A stretch of 17,976 nucleotides of DNA, from positions 1-17,976 of the forward strand of contig CALEFD010000068.1 of NCBI GenBank assembly GCA_937876995.1, in the 5' to 3' direction. The stretch comes from an uncultured Bacteroidales bacterium. GTDB taxonomy: Bacteria > Bacteroidota > Bacteroidia > Bacteroidales > Bacteroidaceae. This document shows positions 14,925-17,976 of the stretch, piece after piece. Made by a program: the position numbers and the translations under genes. The notes under the pieces are model-generated. The model had not been told where the DNA came from. It worked only from the letters and a program-made list of their open reading frames with translations, and did not search any database. Positions within the stretch are counted from its first letter, which is position 1. Every line of letters begins with the position of its first letter.

Positions 14925-16466
14925 TCAATACTTAAATGGAGTATTGCAAAATATTTCGTTATATAGATTAATATCAATTCTTTCTTTGATTCTAGCCTTA
15001 AATTTCCTACTGCCTGAGTATGAGATGTTATAAAAAAGATGAAAATCCTTTTGTTTGAAACCAATTATTGAAAAGATGCAGAAATCGATTTCCATACTGG
15101 TTAATTTAGGTGATGTAGAGATAATATAATTACGCACTTCTGATAATGATTCTTGCAAGCTATATTCTATCTCTTTACGTTCTTTAGCGGTGAGTTCCTT
15201 CTTTTGATGAATTATATTGACCATTTTATAAAACAACTCACTATTTTTAAATGCTTCAAAATCTGGTGCATAATCAGCTAAACTTCGTAACTCTTCATGT
15301 GTTTTCTTATTGTATTTTAAAGATATTCCAATAACTAGAATAATTAAAGTTATGAGAATGATAATTATGAAATGATTATGCTTATTAATAGTAATGTTGC
15401 TGTATTGTGGATTATTCATTAATGCTCTGAGAATAATCTCTGAATTTGAAGAGGAGACAATAGTGTCCATCCATGCATTTGCTTTTTTTGCGTAATATGT
15501 AGCGGAATCTACATTCGCTTTCAGTGAATGAATTTCAGATAGGCGACGATATGTGTCACACCTCGTATATGGGTCATGATTGTCATTAAGAGATAAGGTA
15601 TAATATAAATATGCCGAATCTATCTTGTCAAGATTATATAAGGCATCTGCTTTTATAGAATATGCTGTACAATTGGAAATACTATTACAATTTTTACTAA
15701 TAAACATATCTGTATATTTAATGGCATCACTATAGTTCTTGTTTATTAGATTAATTTTTGAGAGTTGAAGTAATGGCATATCTTTAGTGTCATACGACAA
15801 CCATTTGTTGTCTATAAGATTATGAAACAATATGCCGGCTGTTCTATAATCATTACTATAAAGGTAGTAGGTTGCTATGTTATAATCACAAAATGCAATA
15901 GCAGCGGAGTCGTTTAATCTTATAGCATTATTTCGGCATGCTCTAATTAGCGGAATTGCTTCTGAATACAAACCATGGTTTAGATATATATAGCTTAAAT
16001 TCTGCTCTGCTAACGCATAATAACGTTCTAAAGTGTCTGGAAATAGACGGATCGCTGTTAAGTATGCATCTGCAGCCGTACTATCAAGACCTGCTTCTGC
16101 AGATATACATCCCAAACTATACCAAGCCATAGCTGCATAATAATTTTTATTTAAATCACCATAGTAATCTGTAGCTATTCGTATAATACTATCATCGGGT
16201 ATTTGGCGGTACTGTTTGTAATCAATCTGAGTCTTATATATCGCATGTATTGCACGATTATGTTTTACCTTAGGTTCTTTCATAGAGTATATTAAAGAAT
16301 CTGCAATATTTATATCACTCTCTACCATACGTTCTATCAGCGCTAATTTGTTTCGAGTGCATCCGACCATTACGATGCTTAACACCGCAAGTTGTAAAAC
16401 AAATTTTATAGATTTGATTTTTCTTCTTAACCCTATATGTCTTTTTCTCAATTCTATTAAAATCAT
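14925..16466 (-). CDS. Membrane-anchored TPR regulator with C-terminal helix-turn-helix-like region
   Basis: A 513-residue protein. The ATG at 16466 is preferred over a TTG at 16499, which lies inside the promoter's -7 box. The N-terminal LQLAVLSIVMVGC looks like a lipoprotein or membrane signal (C36). Residues 40-350 are tetratricopeptide-like pairs of helices (AMAWYSLGCISAEAGLDSTA, LSYIYLNHGLYSEAIPLI). A strong transmembrane helix is at about 366-385, then a helical cytosolic tail. The tail (about 454-496) reads LTSMEIDFCIFSIIGFKQKD and SYSGSRKFKARIKERI. It corresponds to a LuxR-like helix-turn-helix seen in Bacteroidota TPR regulators, but is degenerate at the recognition helix. It may sense an envelope signal and act on the downstream operon. 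Confidence 0.7.
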   Translation of the reverse strand: MILIELRKRHIGLRRKIKSIKFVLQLAVLSIVMVGCTRNKLALIERMVESDINIADSLIYSMKEPKVKHNRAIHAIYKTQIDYKQYRQIPDDSIIRIATDYYGDLNKNYYAAMAWYSLGCISAEAGLDSTAADAYLTAIRLFPDTLERYYALAEQNLSYIYLNHGLYSEAIPLIRACRNNAIRLNDSAAIAFCDYNIATYYLYSNDYRTAGILFHNLIDNKWLSYDTKDMPLLQLSKINLINKNYSDAIKYTDMFISKNCNSISNCTAYSIKADALYNLDKIDSAYLYYTLSLNDNHDPYTRCDTYRRLSEIHSLKANVDSATYYAKKANAWMDTIVSSSNSEIILRALMNNPQYSNITINKHNHFIIIILITLIILVIGISLKYNKKTHEELRSLADYAPDFEAFKNSELFYKMVNIIHQKKELTAKERKEIEYSLQESLSEVRNYIISTSPKLTSMEIDFCIFSIIGFKQKDFHLFYNISYSGSRKFKARIKERIDINLYNEIFCNTPFKY

Positions 16467-16496
16467 AGTAATTCTGTTCAATGTATCTTTATAGTG

Positions 16497-16504
16497 CAAA
16501 TATA
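16497..16504 (-). promoter_or_regulatory. -7 box of the TPR regulator gene promoter
   Basis: TATATTTG (minus strand) matches TAnnTTTG, 30 bp before the chosen ATG. The -33 position is a T-run, not a clean TTTG. Confidence 0.55.
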
Positions 16505-16574
16505 ATATGATTTCTTATCAGAATATAAAAAGGGATGAAAAACGTGCAAAAATAACTTTTTCTTAATCGTTACG

Positions 16575-16618
16575 CAGTAACGACGCATTAGCGAGATAAG
16601 TTTTCGTTAGAAAACTGA
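16575..16618. repeat. Right copy of the short hairpin repeat, with an extra hairpin
   Basis: The 16585-16618 part carries CGCATTAG, AGATAAG and GTTTTC-GTTA-GAAAAC, paralleling 12100-12133. Directly before it CGTTAC-GCA-GTAACG forms a perfect 6-bp hairpin that is absent from the left copy. Confidence 0.5.
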
Positions 16619-16621
16619 ATA

Positions 16622-16647
16622 AAATAAGGTCGCGAATAATCGTGTAC
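16622..16647 (+). repeat. Right copy of the 26-bp direct repeat flanking the island
   Basis: Matches the copy at 11972-11997 with one substitution (CGTGTAC versus CGCGTAC). Its last 10-13 bases are the inverted copy of the tRNA-Lys 3' end at 16684-16696. Confidence 0.75.
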
Positions 16648-16652
16648 GAAAA

Positions 16653-16680
16653 AAAATAGAGGTCAACCGACCTCTATTTT
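16653..16680 (-). terminator. Intrinsic terminator after tRNA-Lys
   Basis: A 12-bp perfect stem, AAAATAGAGGTC (16653-16664) with its complement at 16669-16680, has a four-base loop. On the minus strand the stem leads into a run of eight T residues, as expected for Rho-independent termination of tRNA transcripts. It may also work weakly on the plus strand. Confidence 0.8.
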
Positions 16681-16687
16681 ATATTCG

Positions 16688-16760
16688 TACGCGATTAGGG
16701 ACTCGAACCCTAGACCCATTGATTAAGAGTCAATTGCTCTACCAACTGAGCTAATCGCGC
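16688..16760 (-). tRNA. tRNA-Lys (anticodon CUU)
   Basis: A 73-nt cloverleaf can be folded by hand. The acceptor strands GCGCGAT and ATCGCGT pair with a G1-U72 wobble at the end. The D arm GCTCAGTTGGTAGAGC, the anticodon stem ATTGA/TCAAT with loop CTCTTAA, and the T arm TAGGG-TTCGAGT-CCCTA all fit. The anticodon CUU at 16725-16727 reads AAG (Lys). CCA is not encoded: the discriminator A is followed by CGA. The G1-U72 end is unusual. Confidence 0.93.
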
Positions 16761-16783
16761 AACTCTTTCTTTCAAAAGCGATG

Positions 16784-16814
16784 CAAAAGTACTCTTTTTA
16801 ATTCTATCTACCAA
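16784..16814 (-). promoter_or_regulatory. Bacteroidota-type promoter for tRNA-Lys
   Basis: TACTTTTG (minus strand, 16784-16791) is a -7 box and TTG (16812-16814) a partial -33 box, separated by 20 bp. The tRNA starts 24 bp downstream of the -7 box. Confidence 0.6.
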
Positions 16815-16839
16815 CTTTTAAGCACTTTTTTTTAATAAT

Positions 16840-16870
16840 AAAGCCCCATTTCTAAAAAGAAAGGGGCTTT
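16840..16870 (-). terminator. Hairpin terminator after uxaC
   Basis: AAAGCCCC (16840-16847) pairs with GGGGCTTT (16863-16870), and the A/T-rich inner parts (TTTCT/AGAAA) extend the stem. On the minus strand it is followed by TTTATTATT. It lies 28 bp after the uxaC stop. Confidence 0.65.
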
Positions 16871-16898
16871 GTAGCTGTATATCAGTCTGAATATACTT

Positions 16899-17976
16899 TT
16901 AGAAGTTAAAATAGTTCTTAGCGTTGTAGTAAGAAATATCTGCAACCATCTGTTCTATGCGTGACATTTCTGATGCAGGAATCTCTCCTTTTTCTACATC
17001 GGTAGCAATAAGGTTACACATAATCCTGCGGAAATATTCATGGCGAGCGTACGACACAAATGAACGACTATCGGTAAGCATACCAACAAATCTGCTGAGC
17101 AATCCCTGTAGGCTTAGTGCATTCATCTGCTGTTCCATTCCATCTTTCTGATCTAAGAACCACCAACCAGCTCCAAACTGCATTTTTCCAGGTACAGAAC
17201 CATCCTGGAAATTGCCAATCATAGTGGCAAGCATAGTGTTATCGCTTGGATTCAGGTTGTAAATTATGGTTTTAGTTAGTTTGTCCATACTATTCAGAGT
17301 ATCGAAATACTTAACCATGTTTTTAGCGGTTATTACCTGTGAAATAGAATCGAAACCGGTATCAGGACCTATAGCCTTAAACATTTTGGTGTTGTTGTTT
17401 CTTATAACTCCATAGTGGAACTGTTGTGTCCAACCTGTGTCGGCATCCATCTTTCCAAATTCTACAAGCATTGCGCTCTTGAACTTCTTGATTTCTGCTT
17501 CATTCAGTTCTGTACCACCATATACTTTGCTGAATATTGCCTCTATTTCTGCTTCGGTATAGTCTTCTGCATAGAACTCTTCCATACCGTGGTCACTCAG
17601 TCGGCAACCTAATTCTTCAAAATACTTATGGCGAATAAGCAGTGCATCAATAATCTCTTTGAATGAGTTGATTCTAATGCCACTAACATTGCTCAATGTG
17701 TCAATGTAAGTTTTGAATGCTGATGCAGATTCTACTGCCATAGCTTTATCAGGACGCCATGTAGGAAGTACCTTAATTTCAAATCCGCTCTCTTTTATCT
17801 GCTTATGATATTCAAGAGAATCAATAGGATCGTCTGTGGTACATACTACTTCTACTTTATACTTACGCATCAGGTTTTTTGCGGAATATTCAGGTAGTTG
17901 TAGTTTTGCATTACATTCGTCAAAAATCTCTTTTGCTGTATCGGGATTTAGAACTTTGTCTATTCCAAAACATGTT
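16899..17976 (-). CDS. uxaC: Glucuronate isomerase, C-terminal ~358 residues (5' end off the window)
   Basis: Converts D-glucuronate to D-fructuronate and D-galacturonate to D-tagaturonate in uronate catabolism. The frame is open to the right edge of the window: beyond the internal ATG at 17870, codons continue with CFGIDKVLNPDTAKEIFDEC and LPEYSAKNLM, so the ATG is not the start. Family phrases include VVCTTDDPIDSLEYHKQI, LPTWRPDKAM, the LSDHGMEEFY segment, GPDTGFDSI, FGAGWWFLDQKDGM, FVGMLTDSRSFVSYARHEYFRRIMCNL, and a closing DISYYNAKNYFNF. The family is about 470 residues long, so roughly 110 residues lie outside. It is a metal-dependent amidohydrolase-fold protein. It fits a gut-type bacterium that degrades uronate-rich glycans. 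Confidence 0.95.
   Translation of the reverse strand, partial: TCFGIDKVLNPDTAKEIFDECNAKLQLPEYSAKNLMRKYKVEVVCTTDDPIDSLEYHKQIKESGFEIKVLPTWRPDKAMAVESASAFKTYIDTLSNVSGIRINSFKEIIDALLIRHKYFEELGCRLSDHGMEEFYAEDYTEAEIEAIFSKVYGGTELNEAEIKKFKSAMLVEFGKMDADTGWTQQFHYGVIRNNNTKMFKAIGPDTGFDSISQVITAKNMVKYFDTLNSMDKLTKTIIYNLNPSDNTMLATMIGNFQDGSVPGKMQFGAGWWFLDQKDGMEQQMNALSLQGLLSRFVGMLTDSRSFVSYARHEYFRRIMCNLIATDVEKGEIPASEMSRIEQMVADISYYNAKNYFNF

Noticed and set aside
16467..16499. Extended regulator start at a TTG (16499)
   Set aside because: The TTG lies within the TATATTTG promoter box; the ATG at 16466 is the first plausible start after it.
11972..16760. Simple integration at the tRNA-Lys 3' end with attL and attR in direct orientation
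   Set aside because: The tRNA-like core in the repeats is inverted relative to the tRNA and no integrase gene is visible, so a classical integrative element is not supported.

Overview
The window looks like the chromosome of a Bacteroidales bacterium (phylum Bacteroidota). It is AT-rich and promoters have the Bacteroidota form TTTG / TAnnTTTG. Several families are largely confined to this phylum: DUF4296 and BF3164-like lipoproteins, an NVEALA peptide precursor, DUF3244, a lipoprotein TamA-like Omp85 protein, and a type IX secretion sorting-tail fragment. Names come from reading the sequence by eye, without a database search.

Layout. (1) 1-512: a GC-richer fragment of a secreted-protein domain resembling those of Fibrobacter (minus strand) abuts the last residues of a type IX secretion cargo (plus strand). 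Both genes lose their upstream part at about the same point, so this is a recombination scar or an assembly chimera. (2) 621-1527: three tiny translationally coupled genes, DUF3791, DUF3990 (ADP-ribosyltransferase-like) and a small partner, probably a toxin-antitoxin cassette. (3) 1528-2145: non-coding, with a structured composite of inverted repeats, GC-rich hairpins and a 58-bp sequence repeated in tandem. (4) 2146-7437: ileS, a DksA/TraR-family gene, lspA and a DUF4296 lipoprotein gene in one direction, very likely an operon. (5) A SpoU/TrmH rRNA methyltransferase gene, divergent from a TamA-like Omp85 lipoprotein gene, followed by a WalJ/YycJ-type metallo-hydrolase and an exported DUF3237 protein. 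(6) 12134-16466, minus strand: a TPR membrane regulator, then DUF3244, a thioredoxin-fold lipoprotein, an NVEALA precursor and a BF3164-like beta-propeller lipoprotein. (7) tRNA-Lys(CUU) with its terminator, and the 3' three quarters of uxaC (glucuronate isomerase), which runs off the right edge.

How it fits together. Regions 4 and 5 are core envelope and translation functions: LspA matures the lipoproteins abundant here, and the TamA-like protein belongs to outer-membrane assembly. Region 6 is the most unusual part. It is a self-contained minus-strand island bounded by direct copies of a 26-bp repeat (one mismatch). It has its own candidate membrane regulator, and three TTTGGACA boxes on helical phasing lie upstream of the promoter of the four-gene export operon. 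It reads as a regulated system that exports a small cysteine-containing peptide together with a thiol-redox lipoprotein and a propeller lipoprotein. No function has been proven for such clusters as far as I know.
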